Origin: Hypomesus transpacificus
Lineage: Eukaryota; Chordata; Actinopteri; Osmeriformes; Osmeridae
Length of the DNA stretch: 64,000 nucleotides
Reading direction: 5' to 3'
Assembly (NCBI RefSeq): GCF_021917145.1
Contig: NC_061066.1
Span: 620,001-684,000, forward strand
The translations under genes were made by a program, and so were the position numbers. Of this stretch, positions 1-18,400 are shown piece after piece. The notes under the pieces are model-generated. The model saw only the letters and a list, made by a program, of their open reading frames with translations, was not told the origin of the DNA and made no database searches. How positions within the stretch are numbered: position 1 is the first letter of the stretch; each line of letters begins with the position of its first letter.

Positions 1-90
1 GAAAATAAACGGAAAATTCTGCATCATTTCAGTTAGATTTAAAGTGTTTTTTGCACAAATTGTTAAGAGGGATGAAGATAACCTGCTTAC

Positions 91-1136
91 CTTTCCCAGT
101 TCTCAGTGGGGGCAAGATGGAGTACATCTGTGCAGACTCCACCATCACAGAGGGACTCAGCGAAACATCGGGGACTACGTGAGTCAGATGGTTCACATCC
201 ATGTGATACTGTAGGACACACACACTTTAATTTAAACAGCATTGCACACTTCACAAGTGGTCACATTTTTTGAAGTGTGCACCTTTTCTCAATACTTACA
301 GTTGTCTGATACCAGTCATAATGTAAGTCAGAGGAATGTGTGATTGGGTATTCGGTGATACTCTGACGAACAGTAGACTGTGACGCCTCGTAGTACTTAA
401 ACTCTAAATAGAAAGAAATATTTCGCTTAAGTTTGTCATTTGTAATTTAAAGATCAAATTACATTTAGTGTACGCTATACTGTGTACTGTATAACACAAA
501 TAATATACCATTGAGTATGGTAATTCAGGTTTCAATTACGCATCCCTAAATCAGATGATAAATTATTGTGTGCGTATAATAATATAATATTAATAGTGAT
601 TGTTATGTTTTATTTGATCTAGTCTTAATTTATTCAGGAAAAATGTGTTTGTTTTTCCAATGAAGACCAAAGAACAGCTACAAAATTACATAGAAAATAC
701 TGTATTAAATGTATGTGTAAATGTACCTGGATCATCATATGGATTGCTGGAGTGCCTTTGAATCACATCAATTGCATCCTGGAAGTGTTGGTTGATGTCG
801 TTGTCCAAGGAGCTCTAGAAGTGCATAATAGTTTGAATGTAAGTGAATGAACTTAAATGTACTTAATTTCAGAAAATACCATACAGTACAGTGGGTGTAA
901 GTACCTTACATAAATGTTTTTTATTCTATTTGCCGATACGAATAATTGCGAAAATATGCACACATATTGAAGTTATATTCTTGTGGTGAAAATAAGATGT
1001 ATTATTCTTCTAAGAAATCAACATGCTTCATTAAACTTCATATCGTAAAAATCGTATCCGCACAACTCACCATCTTATGCATCACAATGCCTGTGAAGGC
1101 TTTTGCTAACCGGCTTTGGATTTGATGCACTTGCAC
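91..1136 (-). CDS. Unidentified protein, four internal exons, runs off left edge
   Basis: Four minus-strand exons fit together: 1071..1136, 727..814, 300..403 and 91..208. Each has an AG acceptor and a GT donor (GTGAG, GTACA, GTAAG, GTAAG), and the phases match across every junction. They encode about 125 residues with no stop. The first part reads QIQSRLAKAFTGIVMHKM, then SLDNDINQHFQDAIDVIQRH, which looks helical. The later part (YHMDVNHLTHVVPDVSLSPS and onward) is polar and less regular. The first exon could instead begin at 1173, using a second acceptor. Neither the start nor the stop is in view; the gene continues past position 1, and upstream exons were not found before bcl2l13. I do not recognise the family. 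It is not BID or MICAL3, the human neighbours of BCL2L13, as far as I can judge. The phase agreement is the main reason to believe it is real. Confidence 0.6.
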
Positions 1137-2844
1137 CTGAGAACGGGGGCTGTTTAGTGCAGGTGTGCAGTACCTGGACAGGTATATATAGAGCAACCCA
1201 CCAATATTCACCGTTTGGACAAACAATTGGATTGTCAGATAAAGGTTGGTTGTTTTAAATATGTCAACGTCACCTCTACAGTCAATGTTGAGGAAACACT
1301 TCTCTTTTTGGAAGAAGAGATTAGGTAGACCATCCCTCTCAAATTTTTGGGAGGGGAAAAAAACTCACATCCAGGAATATTATTTACCAGTCTTCATATT
1401 TGCATCTCTGGTAGATAATCATCTTGTGCACCGAGCAATGGTTGAAATCTGAGCCTGACGATTTCTAGAGATACTGTATTTTCCATATCAATTACATTAC
1501 TTTACATCTGCATGTACCTGCTTAGCCCACAGTTAAGCCAGCAACTATAAATTGCTAGTTTTCAGATTTATGTCATATTTAATGTCAGATAAATGTAATA
1601 TTTCTTCCATTTTATAATTTCAATTTTTCCTGCCCAGTTTTTGAGAGTATGCACATGTTGCATTTAGTGTGTCTTTAGCCATTAGGAAGGTTCATGTCTC
1701 ATTGGGACCATTGTTACGTAGATGTTTGTTGTCCGCCATACAAACTCCTCCCCCATCAAATAAGCATAGCCTTTTTGAGAAGTTCTTTTATTGCATGCTG
1801 CCTACATAGTTTTAAATATCAACTGACTGGCTCTTGAAGTTCCCCTTTCACGTGTTTGTGAATGCCACAGGGGTCATGGATGGATGGATTGATCATATCA
1901 TGAACACAATTAAATAAAGATGCACAGATTTCATAAAGTTTTAATGATAAATTGTTGTGTAAAACAATGGAATAACTGTTAAAGCAAAGTGTTGAGTAAC
2001 AGGTTTAATGGCAAACTGTTTTCTAGCAGTGTGTATGTGTATTTGAGTGTGTGTGTTTGTTCTTCCTGTAAGTGCTGCACACTGATAAAGTTTGGACTGA
2101 TTGAAGGAAAGGGACCACAAAACCTTGCCTTTCTCCTTTTCTTACTTTGTTCCCATTTGAACATTACACACAGTGAATTTTCTGTCAAGGGACCATCGTA
2201 AATTATCAACCACTGCTTCTAGCTTACTACCTCATTCTGTTTTGTCCTAATGTATATACTTTAAACGCTAAATCTCTTAACTCTAAATCTTATAGGGTTC
2301 CATTTGTGATTATAATGATGATAATGAACAAACCATATATATATATACAAGACATTTCTGTATATGTATTTGACTCAAACTATTTAGAGAATGACAGTGT
2401 GTTTGTGTCTGTGTGCATGAGAAAGAAAGTGAAAAGGCCAGGAGAGACAGAATATTTCTGTCAAGGTGTTTACACTTTGTGGTAAAGCAGGCGTGAGGGA
2501 TCTTTATCTCTCTGAACAAAAGACCAATTTTCCTTCCCTTCCTCTGTCCTCTGTTTTCAATGGCTCTATTTATACCGACACCAGTGAGGGAAGGGCAATG
2601 TAACCGCAACATGGTCAACATCTATTTAACTTCTTTATTTACTGGCAATCAATGAAAATCAAGAAGTTCAAAAGCCACTGACAGATAAGGATATCAGGGA
2701 AAACAAATGCATGGTGGCATAGTTGTTAAATCCATATAAATGAGATCATGCTATGGTTGGGGGTTGCATTTTACATCCCAAAAAGATATGATACGGAAAG
2801 GTAGGCAGGTTGGCTATCATCCCAAAGGTTCAGTATTTTTACAA

Positions 2845-3034
2845 ATATTTTATTCTATTAATCAGAAGGTTGCTGGTTCGATTCCAGGCTGTGCAAAATG
2901 AAGTTGTGTCTTTGGGCAAGGCACTTCACTTTCCTCGGGGGAACGTCCTTGTAATTACTTTAATAATAATGATTATAATAATAATGATAATTAATAATTT
3001 GATAAGAGCGTCTGCTAAATGATTAAATGTAAAT
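2845..3034 (+). repeat. tRNA-derived SINE remnant
   Basis: A pol III B box, GGTTCGATTCC, lies at 2875-2885. It is followed by the body typical of fish tRNA-derived SINEs (GGGCAAGGCACTTCAC at about 2917) and by the tail GATAAGAGCGTCTGCTAAAT at about 3001, widely shared by teleost SINEs and their LINE partners. The A box is not clear, so the 5' end is truncated or diverged. An AT-rich insertion or slippage tract (TAATAATAATGATTATAAT) separates body and tail. No target-site duplication could be assigned. Confidence 0.75.
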
Positions 3035-3418
3035 ACATAGAACAGGACATTGACAAAGATTGTCGAAAGGAGACTAAAGCAACAGAGGGCAGTGTAGCAT
3101 CACAAATTGCATGCATTCTGTGTTGTGTGTTATATTACTAATGGAGAGGAGAGCCAAATAAAACAAACCAAGATGAAGACTTCAAAATTCTTTAAAATTC
3201 TCAATTTATATATGTAATTTAGAATTCCTGGTTTACCACTGTGAATCTACATAGAAACAAAAAGGCATTTCCGCCAACCTGTTCCAAATCTCATGACGTG
3301 AACTGAGGTAGCTCAAGAAGCGGATGAAAGATCTAACCAATGTCCATTATACACAGATACAAAGAAAATCATTTCATTAAATCTCGTATTTAGTTTAAGG
3401 ATGTGGAAAAGTTTGGAA

Positions 3419-3424
3419 TTTATT
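3419..3424 (-). other. bcl2l13: bcl2l13 poly(A) signal
   Basis: AATAAA on the minus strand lies about 34 nt past the bcl2l13 stop codon. It would give a very short 3' UTR. Confidence 0.5.
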
Positions 3425-3457
3425 TTTAAAGACCAGTAAGAGTGGCTCATGGGGTAG

Positions 3458-4390
3458 CTACTTTCTGCAGTAGACCATTGCTCCATAAGCCGCCACTCCA
3501 ACAATGGCCACCAGGGCGGCACACCCACACAATAACACAGGCATCTCAGTGTGGGAAGGGGTTAGAGAAGCCTCAGGCTGTGTCTTCTCCTGGACTTCTG
3601 TAATGGTGGGCTCCGCAGCATCAGGGAGGGTGCCAGTAGACTCGCAGTGACTGTCAGTCTGGCTCTCCAGTTGCGGTTGTGGTAGGACAGGTGGAGGGTG
3701 GAGCTCTTGCATAGAATATAGCTGCTCTGCTACCTCAGCGGCAGTGGGGATGGAGGGGACAGGGGTGGAAGTAGCGGAGGGCGGCTCCAGCTTGACAACT
3801 GGCATTGCCATAGGTGGGGTTACATGGGTGACATGTGCCAGGTGCTGAAACGGGTCTTCCATTGACATCAGGAGCTCCACAGTCTCTGGGCCCCGCAAGC
3901 CTTGGTCGGCTTGAGCACGAGGGTGGGTGGAGCTTATCTCCCCCCTGAGCTCAGCCAGCTCCCTCTCCCCTCCCAGCATGCTCAACATACTACTCTGCAT
4001 CTCTTCCTCATCCTCCTCCAGGGTGCCCTCCTCCTCATCCTCCACCCCCAGGTCTTCCTCCTCCAGCAGCTCAGCCTCTTCCCGCTCCAGGTGCACCATG
4101 TCGGAGACGGAGGAGTGGTTCTCGCTGCGTTCTTCAGGAAGGATCATCCCGTCACTGCTGTCCAGGCTCTTGGTGTCCTCGCGATCCATGTCGCCCATGG
4201 TGGACCAAGACTCAGCCAGCAAGCTTTCGCTTTGCCAGGGTCCGGACGCTGCACTCTCTGTTTGGGTGACAGGCAGGGTGGCTGGGCTCAACCAATCAGG
4301 GTTGGGCTCTCCAGACAGGGAACTGACCTCAGCACCATCTCCCCTTCTGGACTCAACTGGGGCCTTGCCCTCCAGACTGAAGACTGGGCT
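3458..4390 (-). CDS. bcl2l13: BCL2L13 (Bcl-rambo), last coding exon
   Basis: This single exon encodes the C-terminal 310 residues. It begins after a TTTGTTAG acceptor with SPVFSLEG, matching the start of the human last exon (TVFSLES). The WQSESL repeat, a KSLDS stretch, then SENHSSVSDMVHLEREE and an acidic Glu-rich block all align with human BCL2L13. The protein ends in a hydrophobic tail anchor (MPVLLCGCAALVAIVGVAAY) followed by CRK, as expected for a mitochondrial outer-membrane protein. BCL2L13 is a Bcl-2-family protein and a mitophagy receptor. The human LC3-interacting WQQI is WSTM here. The exons for the BH domains should lie at higher coordinates, before atp6v1e1, but I could not find them in 4.4-7.9 kb. 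The locus may be a complete gene with diverged exons or a copy that has lost its front. Confidence 0.88.
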   Translation of the reverse strand, partial: SPVFSLEGKAPVESRRGDGAEVSSLSGEPNPDWLSPATLPVTQTESAASGPWQSESLLAESWSTMGDMDREDTKSLDSSDGMILPEERSENHSSVSDMVHLEREEAELLEEEDLGVEDEEEGTLEEDEEEMQSSMLSMLGGERELAELRGEISSTHPRAQADQGLRGPETVELLMSMEDPFQHLAHVTHVTPPMAMPVVKLEPPSATSTPVPSIPTAAEVAEQLYSMQELHPPPVLPQPQLESQTDSHCESTGTLPDAAEPTITEVQEKTQPEASLTPSHTEMPVLLCGCAALVAIVGVAAYGAMVYCRK

Positions 4391-7300
4391 CTAACAAAGG
4401 GGGAAAATCAATGCATTAACATGGATATCTATGAATACACATGACTAAATCCAGATAAAGAGCTTTGAAAAGCTGTCTGTCGTGGTGTGACATGGTTGTG
4501 GTTAATGTAAAAGAAATGTTTATGTCCTTTATCTGACCATAACCAGATAAAGTCTGAATGGAAAAAGTTGCACTCTTGTTCAGCCTTGGGCTGCATGCTC
4601 ATGTCTATGTATAGCCTTGTCCCCACATTTCTGACTATGTATAGGCACTATATATGCCTCCGTCTGTCACCAAAGAGTGGAAGCTATTTCAGAGATTTCA
4701 CATGACGTGAGGATTGGTCAAGAGGTGGGATATAGAGGGGAAGTGATGAGGATGTTTGAAATACCAGATTTTTGGAGTGGAGAATGGATGACTATTCATC
4801 TTTTCCACACACACACAGGACTGTTCTTATCTCATAAATATAATTAGCAATATACTTTACAGATCAGATTGTTGTGTTTTTTGATTTTAAGGGAGAGAAT
4901 CTGGGGGAAGCTTAATGGGAATCAGGAAAAAATCTAACTCACACCTACTTAAATAGTGACCTCTTTCACCTCCTGTAAATACCTGCTATAGTCCTTCCAT
5001 GCTGTCTCTGCCCTGCCTGCAGTAAATACTTGACATTGCCCAACCACTGACTAGATTGGACATTCAGTTTCTCTACAGCTCAGAATGTCAGAAATAAAAA
5101 TGTCTGGCTGTACAAGTGGGTGGGTTCTGGCATCAATCAATGTTTTTCAATTTCTTCCATAAAGCTCATATTATCATTATTATTTCATTTTTTTTAATGC
5201 TTCTTACTATTTTACATTTTTGGGGGGGGGGCAAACAGTTTACCTCCTAAACACTCTGACTAATCCCCCAACACACACGTGGGAGGTTATCACATCTAAA
5301 CCCAGCCCAGGCACACAATCAAAAACTGAGATCAAGAGGAAAGGGTTGTGTTAAAACACTATCCTTGTTTATTAAACACTACAGCAATATTACCTACCCA
5401 CTAATGACAGCAAGTTCATTGAAAGAAACATGCTTCTCACAATAAAGTTACATGGGACCTAAAATATGTGCCTTAAGACAAACTCACAGACAAAGGATAT
5501 GCTAGTGTTGTAAAGTAGTATTATTGAGCCCAAATCCTCCTCCTATCAGTAATGTAACATGGCTCTATCATGGCTCTACATCTGGAACACGTTCATGATT
5601 CCCATTTCTCAATCATTAATCAACTATCTACAGTGAGTCCCCACTGTATTACACAGTGACATAGAACAATGTGTAAACTCTTCTACAAAAAACATTGCAT
5701 CACAAATTAGAGCCTGCTTGATTTATTTAGCCTGCTGACACTAAATTTGGGAATGTTGTTTGTGCTGCTCAGCACATATGCTGTTTGCTGGACATGCTGC
5801 TATTAGAATATGAAGTCCCTCTATCTGTTCAAAAGCCAATCAACCTTTTACCACTTCCCATAATCCTAAATTTACTGATTAGTCTGTGTAAGTAATATGA
5901 TTCTCATTCATCCTAATTTACCAATGACAGAGGACTTTGACCCTACATACTACATACCAAGGTGAATCGATCCAGTCAAATTGGAGTCTTGCACGTTTGC
6001 CTATGATAGTATCAGTTGGGAAAGGCAGTGATGTCATAGATTCAGAGCCAATCAGATCTCGGTGAAGGTCATAGTGAATGTCACTACACAGGAAGTAATT
6101 AATAACTACTTATTAAAACAGAGACAGATCAGATATTACGCTTATGTTTATCCATCCACAGCGATAGTTACAACTAGCACTATCATGCATGCTTGAGGGT
6201 GTTAGCACATACACTTGCACTTACAGTATGGAAAATGTAAAGGAAGGTGAAGATCACAGAGAAACAAACTAACAACTCAGATAATCCTTCCCTTGTTGAT
6301 TTGATAAACAAAACATGCTATAAATGACAGCATGACGAAAAACAGACCCAGAAACAGACAGTAAACAAGTGGTAAACAAGGTTAGCATGTTGCCCTTCAT
6401 AAAGGTGTCAATAGTGACTTGTACCGTTCCAACACATAACAATAAGCAAATCAAATTTGGACCAAGTATTTGCAAGAGCACTTTGTATGCACTTACTCTA
6501 TTGATCCAGACAGTTTATAATAGTTGGCTAAGTCCCATAACTACTATTTTTGTGTGGAACATTACACTAAGTCTTTTAACCTTCTATTATAAAGAGAATA
6601 AAAAGTGTCCAACCTACCTGACTCCTCTATGGAAACTTTTATATGGATGAGAGCTGTTAAGCAAGAGACAGATATTCAAAATGCACAAGAGACATACATT
6701 TAGACATGGAGTCTGGAATTGAGCAACAGAAAAGCTGACATGGAGGCTGTGCTTAGCAGTGGAACACCAGCTGCTGCTATACAAGACTCTCTCTCACTCT
6801 CTCTCACACTGTCTCTCTCCCTCACCGCCTGTCCATGTCATGACGTAACATTTGGCAGGAGTGGGCAGAGTGGTGACTTTTCTGCAGAAAAAAAAAAAAC
6901 TGTTAGTGTAATGCTGCAGTGAAATAATTGTCAATTTATTCACAAAAGAAAAAGAAAACACTTTAATCCTAAACTCACACTACAATCTTTTTCAATATCT
7001 ACTTTTGTGTCAGCTTGGTAAGATAGATAACCTATCAGATGTCTGTTCTGGGCATGCATGAGCAGACATCATATTATTCTGCTTAGTGAATAACCTCTGA
7101 CACAGTGACAGGGTTCAGGGTTGGTAAACAGTTGCATTAGTTTTGCAATAGTGCAACTAGTGTATTTCAGACAAAATAAACAGTTACAGCATTAGAGAGG
7201 TTTACACAATTATTCAGTAGTGTGTGATCTTCAGTATGCTCCAGTGAGGATCATAGCTTGGAATAAATGTTTTTGGCTTAGATTTATGGATATTTTGATA

Positions 7301-7937
7301 ATGGATGTTGTTGAATCAACTGAACGAATTTACAATGCTTGGTTGTTTTTTTGGAAATTATATGAATGATTTGCCTGTAGTACCCTCTACTGGTTGTTGT
7401 ACTGTCCTCCTAAGGCCATCATTGCTGTAGTCTGTGTTACCCGTTTAAATTTAACGTAAAACTTCCTCTTATTTAGATTATAAACCGCTTTAAGTATTTC
7501 TTATATTTCTGATTTCTGTTTCCCCTCTTCTCGCTTTCGCTTCTTATAAATATGATAGATATGATTTTGGCAAACAAAAAATTGACAGAAGGTTAATTAA
7601 GTTACGGCTCAGTTTCTCAAGCAGAATTTTGCATTATCCAAAAATTATATTTAAGAGGGGATATTTCATTATTTCCCAAACCCTCACTGTATTGGTTGAC
7701 TAAACAGGAAGTAAACATCATGTGACTTACAATATCAGCTGATCCATCGTAGACATCTTTGAGAGTCACGACTACGGCGATTAATTCATCCGCTTGTGTT
7801 TCATTTTTTCTGGTAATTATACCACTGGATTGTGTGTTTTTTGGTTCACGGTTAATATAATTGACATATTTGTATTTGTTGCGTCGAAATTACCTTGTTA
7901 TTATTTTTCTCCTAGCGGATCTTAGACAGCTGCGACC
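4391..7937. other. Expected bcl2l13 5' part and shared promoter region
   Basis: By orientation this should hold the bcl2l13 5' exons and a head-to-head promoter with atp6v1e1. I read the minus strand for the BH-domain exons and found none that was convincing. A possible first exon lies near 7731-7790 on the minus strand, ending in a GTAAGTCAC donor with an open frame before it (DELIAVVVTLKDVYDGSADI), but it does not resemble the BCL2L13 N terminus. A CT-rich stretch lies at 6786-6826. Confidence 0.4.
7719..7728. promoter_or_regulatory. CLEAR/M-box-like E-box upstream of atp6v1e1
   Basis: TCATGTGACT is a variant of the GTCACGTGAC CLEAR element bound by TFEB, TFE3 and MITF, which regulate V-ATPase genes. 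It lies about 210 bp before the atp6v1e1 start codon. Function is inferred from motif and position only. Confidence 0.4.
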
Positions 7938-10865
<2,928 letters not shown>

Positions 10866-10896
10866 GTGTCTCCGTGGTCTTACAGAGAAGCTGTTC

Positions 10897-10915
10897 TTTT
10901 TTTTTTTTTTTTTTT
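10897..10915. repeat. T19 homopolymer in atp6v1e1 3' UTR
   Basis: An uninterrupted T run lies 31 nt after the stop codon. A short A run follows at about 10944. Confidence 0.9.
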
Positions 10916-11561
10916 GTGTAAAAGATTCCATTCCTGTGTCTATGAAAAAAAAAATGCAATTCCAACTCCAAAAAGACACTTTGTTTGTTGTTGTGTGATG
11001 TATAGTCATATTTGTGCAAATTCTGGGACGGTATAGAAGTTGCAACTTAATTTGCGTTTGTAAGTGGGAGATGTTTTTGCACTGAGGTAACTGCTGGTTT
11101 ACTCCATCAAGGGGTTTTTAGTTTACACACCTCAGTCAACAATGTCTTGATTGGTGAAATTGGTTTAGTATTTCAGACTCCGACTGAATCAGCCATAAGA
11201 GACAGAATCTCTTTACTGTTTCATTATGGATTCCTCCATGTTGGCCCCACATTAATCTCTAACTTGACAAATTGCATGTAAGTATCGTAATAACAATAGG
11301 TATTTCTTGCCACCTAGCAAAATTGAAGTAATGTGGAAAAGTGCAAAGACCATTTATGTTTTATTAAGTTGAGTTAATTTATTTATGTTAATATCTACAT
11401 TGCTCTTGTCAGAAGGGGGATGTAATTCTACAGTATAGGGTGCACAATATATACGGTTTGAGGATTCCCCAAAAATATTTGTACGTTTGTGCTTTGTTTT
11501 ATGTTGTTAATTCGGATTAAATATGTCCATCTGAACAAGTTATATTGTGAAAATATGATGT

Positions 11562-11567
11562 AATAAA
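11562..11567 (+). other. atp6v1e1: atp6v1e1 poly(A) signal
   Basis: AATAAA lies about 700 nt past the stop codon and is followed by a T-rich stretch (TTTTTTTCTTTTTTAC from about 11587). It implies a 3' UTR of about 0.7 kb. Confidence 0.7.
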
Positions 11568-12138
11568 GTATAAATCAAGAATGAATATTTTTTTCTTTTT
11601 TACTTATTTTGTTAGGCTGTAGTTGCGCAATGTATACAATGACTTAAGGTCACTGAAACCACTTAAAATATTTTTACCTCAAAATGTTGTAACATTGGTC
11701 ACGGGTCATCCACTGGTTCATCATTTGCACAATTGTGTAGAAGAGAATGTCCCCATTATCTTATAGATGGGGGAATTCTGCTGACAAGCTGCAATTTAGA
11801 GGGAAGCACCATCTCATTGTGACCTACTGTGTCTTAACAAGCAAATACTAGTCTGAACTAGTCTGGCATGAGGAAAAGCTTGGAGAGAGACACAATCGCA
11901 GGAGAGACTGAAGAACTGAAGGGTAGGAAACCTTGCTTACAATAAACGTACATTTTCTCATGCTTTATTAGATATTCAGTGCAAGTACTGTAGGTTATCC
12001 AGCAGTACTAAGACCTTTCTTACGGTGACTCACAGTAGACTCACAGTGTCTTTTCCACTTGTGACTGGCGAAGTCTGAAGGTGACACATACTCCCCAAGG
12101 GAGTCCAATATTACGTCCCACCGCACCCCAGGAAGAAC

Positions 12139-15172
<3,034 letters not shown>

Positions 15173-15207
15173 ACAGATGACGGAAGGACCAAAGCCATTA
15201 TACTTTT

Positions 15208-15213
15208 TTTATT
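15208..15213 (-). other. galnt8: galnt8 poly(A) signal
   Basis: AATAAA on the minus strand lies about 240 nt past the galnt8 stop and only 36 nt beyond the ada2 stop codon on the other strand. Confidence 0.5.
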
Positions 15214-15392
15214 CACTTATGAGTTTAGTAAAACAAATATAGAACTTGAACATCAAGAGACAGACTGTCATTTACATACTTTTTAACATCCACATTTTTT
15301 GTGGCAGCAAACTTATACAACCACTTTGACTCACGTCGTTTAACAGCATTATTTAACTCGCAGTTGAGGTTAATGTTCCAGTTTTGTGAAAA

Positions 15393-15398
15393 AATAAA
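15393..15398 (+). other. ada2: Candidate ada2 poly(A) signal
   Basis: This is the first AATAAA after the ada2 stop codon. Using it would make the ada2 and galnt8 3' UTRs overlap tail to tail. Confidence 0.4.
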
Positions 15399-15449
15399 AA
15401 TAAGCCTGTTCATCCTACATGATGTTGTGAGCCAGTCAATCTCAATCAT

Positions 15450-18400
15450 TTAAAAATCTTTGATTACATACTGGATGGTCCAGTTTTGCCCACTACAAGC
15501 CTGAAGGAGGAGTTGGTGGTAGGCCTCTTTCCCTTTGACAAGTTCTACACATCTCTGTGTGTCTCGGTTCTGGATAGCGCTTCCCTGTGGAGACAACCAC
15601 AAACAACATTTTACTAATTGAATGCCTTTACTGCAACACCAACTTTACAGTGGGTCATTTTCTGTCACTTTGAACATAGTCAGTAGTTATAGCAGTAACA
15701 TCACCTGTTTGAAGTCCCAGAGCATGTTGAAGCCCTTTTGCTTAGCCAGTTTGCAGTCATAGAGACCTGGTACATTACCAATGCCAGGGTCCACCAGACA
15801 GCGGTTACTATTATACTTGTGGGATTTAATTAGCCCTATGTAGATCTCTCCAGAAGTCCTATAATAACAGAACTGTATACAGGCAACATTCAGTACTACC
15901 ATCTTTACATTGTACATATACTCAGTATACTCAGTATAATTAACTTCTGCACTACTGAACCAACCTGTGGAGAGTAGCCATGGCATCCGTACATTACAGG
16001 AATGGTCCCTGGAACTGGACCTTGGTCAATGCAGATGTCTGGATTCAGGTTATTAGTTACCTAATAACATAAACTGACATTAGCCATATATCTTGATAGA
16101 ATACAAAAGTCATGATCCCACAGTACTTTAGGAGGAAGGATGTCCTGCTGCCATTAAAAGGATAACAGGTAGAAGACATTGTGATGTCACTTACCATTCC
16201 ATAAGCCACCAGGTGGTCCAGGGAGTCCAATTCGGGATACACGTTATCTAGGTACCACTTGAAGGGCTTGCACTTTAACCTCTTTCGAAGAGCTTTCCTC
16301 TCCGAAACATCTCCTATATCAATCCCATGATTCTGTCAGAGAAAATTACATTTATGTAAAGCCACAGGCAACAGTATATAAATGGAGGAAATTAAAAGGG
16401 TCTAGTCTTCAATAACATCCCTCCTATTGTATGAACAAAGGGCAACAGTGGTGATCTAAATATATTGTATTAGTCTTATTTAGTTGAAACCTTTAAAATA
16501 TATATATATATATATTGTCACAGTACTTTGGATTTGACAGCCATTTCTTCAGATAGATTCTAAAACAACGTTTGTATTTGCTTATGGTACAGTAAACTGA
16601 ACCTTGGGTGGGAGATTCCAGGCAATGTTCACATTAGTTTTATAATCATCCATCCAAACTTCAGCCACCCTCAAGGCATTTCTTTTCATGGTAATGGTCA
16701 GATCAGGTAGGTAAGGCTTGTGTGCCCTCTCAATGTGGGCAATCTTCGAACAGGGAATGATCTCAATACTTCCTCCACAAAGCCACACCTGAAAAATCCA
16801 ACACATTAAGAGTGAGACTTTACTGAGAATCATAAATTAGATTATTTAAAGCTGAGATGTTTGATTGTGATGGGGACATCGATAAACCTGACTGATCTTT
16901 GTTCAGTTTCAAACATTTGATCAGTTGTACATCACTAATGTTTGCGACAAATGTTTGCTCAATACATTTACATTGAACTGAATCGTGACTCACACGGATA
17001 CCAAGCTCTACGTTTTCTCCACCATAGATCTTCATCCCACCATCCAGTGCTCCAATTTCCCCAAAGAAGATTCGGTCAGCAACAAGAATACCCATGACTG
17101 ACGGGCTTCTGAAAGAATAAATCGTAATGACCCGTTTATTTTATTAATATGAAATCCTGTATGTTACATGTACGCAGAAATTGTAACTATAAAAAAGCAA
17201 ACTTACTTTCCAGGAAGGGACTCATTTTTAAGAGCATACCACTCTGGTCTGAAACTCTCGTACATACACCACAAAGCCCAGTCAAAGGCATGAGCTGAAG
17301 GGTGATAATGGGTCACAAGTAGGTCATCAAAATTGACTCTGTCAAACACTGGTGTCAACACAACTGTTCGGTCCTCCTTGATTCGGGCCAACAGAGGTTC
17401 TGCCCTGTGAACATAAATACAAAGTAGAGAGTCTTAGACTGGTGACATAGACCATCGTTATTCCTCCATCAAGTCCTTTGTGGAGGGGAGAAGCCCCTCG
17501 GACTTACCATTGCAAATGGACTTCTATATGGGCGTCCAAAATGGCTACCACATCCCCGGTAGCAGCCTTCCAGCCTGAGAGTCTGGCCTGCGTGAGCCCC
17601 AGCTGCTCAGAGTGTCTGACTCTCACCAGAAGGCCTGGACGTTCCTCATTGATGGAGATGATGTAGACATCCAGCTTCTCCATCAGGTCCTCTAGAGCAA
17701 TACAAAGAAAACATGCAAATCTGATATCCTATTAAGAAAACCAGCCAACCCATAGTCATTCTTGAACTCAAATGTGGAAATGAAATTTACAGTACAATGG
17801 TTATAAAGACCAACCATTGGAGCTGTGATCATCCACTAGTACAATGCTTTTCAACAGATGTGAAGGTGTTTTGTCGATGACGCTGCGAACAGCCCTCTTA
17901 ATAATAGACAAGGCCTCGTCAAGATAGATCAACACTACACTGAGAGTGGGAAGGTCCTGAGTGTACTTCCTCTGGGCACACCTAATTGTTAAACAAAACA
18001 TTAACTGTTATCCATGATTAAACAAAATTAAGTGTTTATTTGTGCTATCTATGGTTTACTAGGGAGAGTAGGTACAAAAGGTGCATTTACAGTTGTATTT
18101 ACAGTGTTTACCTTGGATCACGAGTATCTGGGATATCTCTGTTCAAGGGCAGCCTGTCACTCAGAAAGGCATTGTAGCCGTATCTCTTAAACAGCTCCTC
18201 AGCCTCCCTCTGCTCATCCTCTGACAGATCTTCTCCCCATTTGTTGAAGAGATACGAGTTGGGGTACAACTTCTTAACCACCTTATGCTCCTTGTGCTTA
18301 GCAGGCTCCACAGGCTGTTCTGCTTTCACATCAATGCTATTGAGGGACTTGACTGCAGACACATACAACTTGCCATTTAGGAAACTATAACCAAATGCTT

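Larger units (their letters stand above)
1137..3457. other. Gap between unidentified gene and bcl2l13
   Basis: No convincing coding exon was found on either strand. The stretch is AT-rich and holds the SINE remnant near 2.85-3.03 kb. Upstream exons or the promoter of the left-edge gene may lie here. One weak candidate on the minus strand near 1.38-1.44 kb has an open frame and a GTAAAT donor, but no supporting similarity. Confidence 0.4.

Noticed and set aside
3902-4444. Long plus-strand frames opposite the bcl2l13 exon
   Set aside because: They are antisense shadows of the GC-rich, Glu-rich bcl2l13 coding exon (Ser- and Leu-rich products).
6269-6922. Short frames considered as bcl2l13 5' exons
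   Set aside because: No BH-like motif, no matching splice phase, and part is a simple CT-rich stretch.
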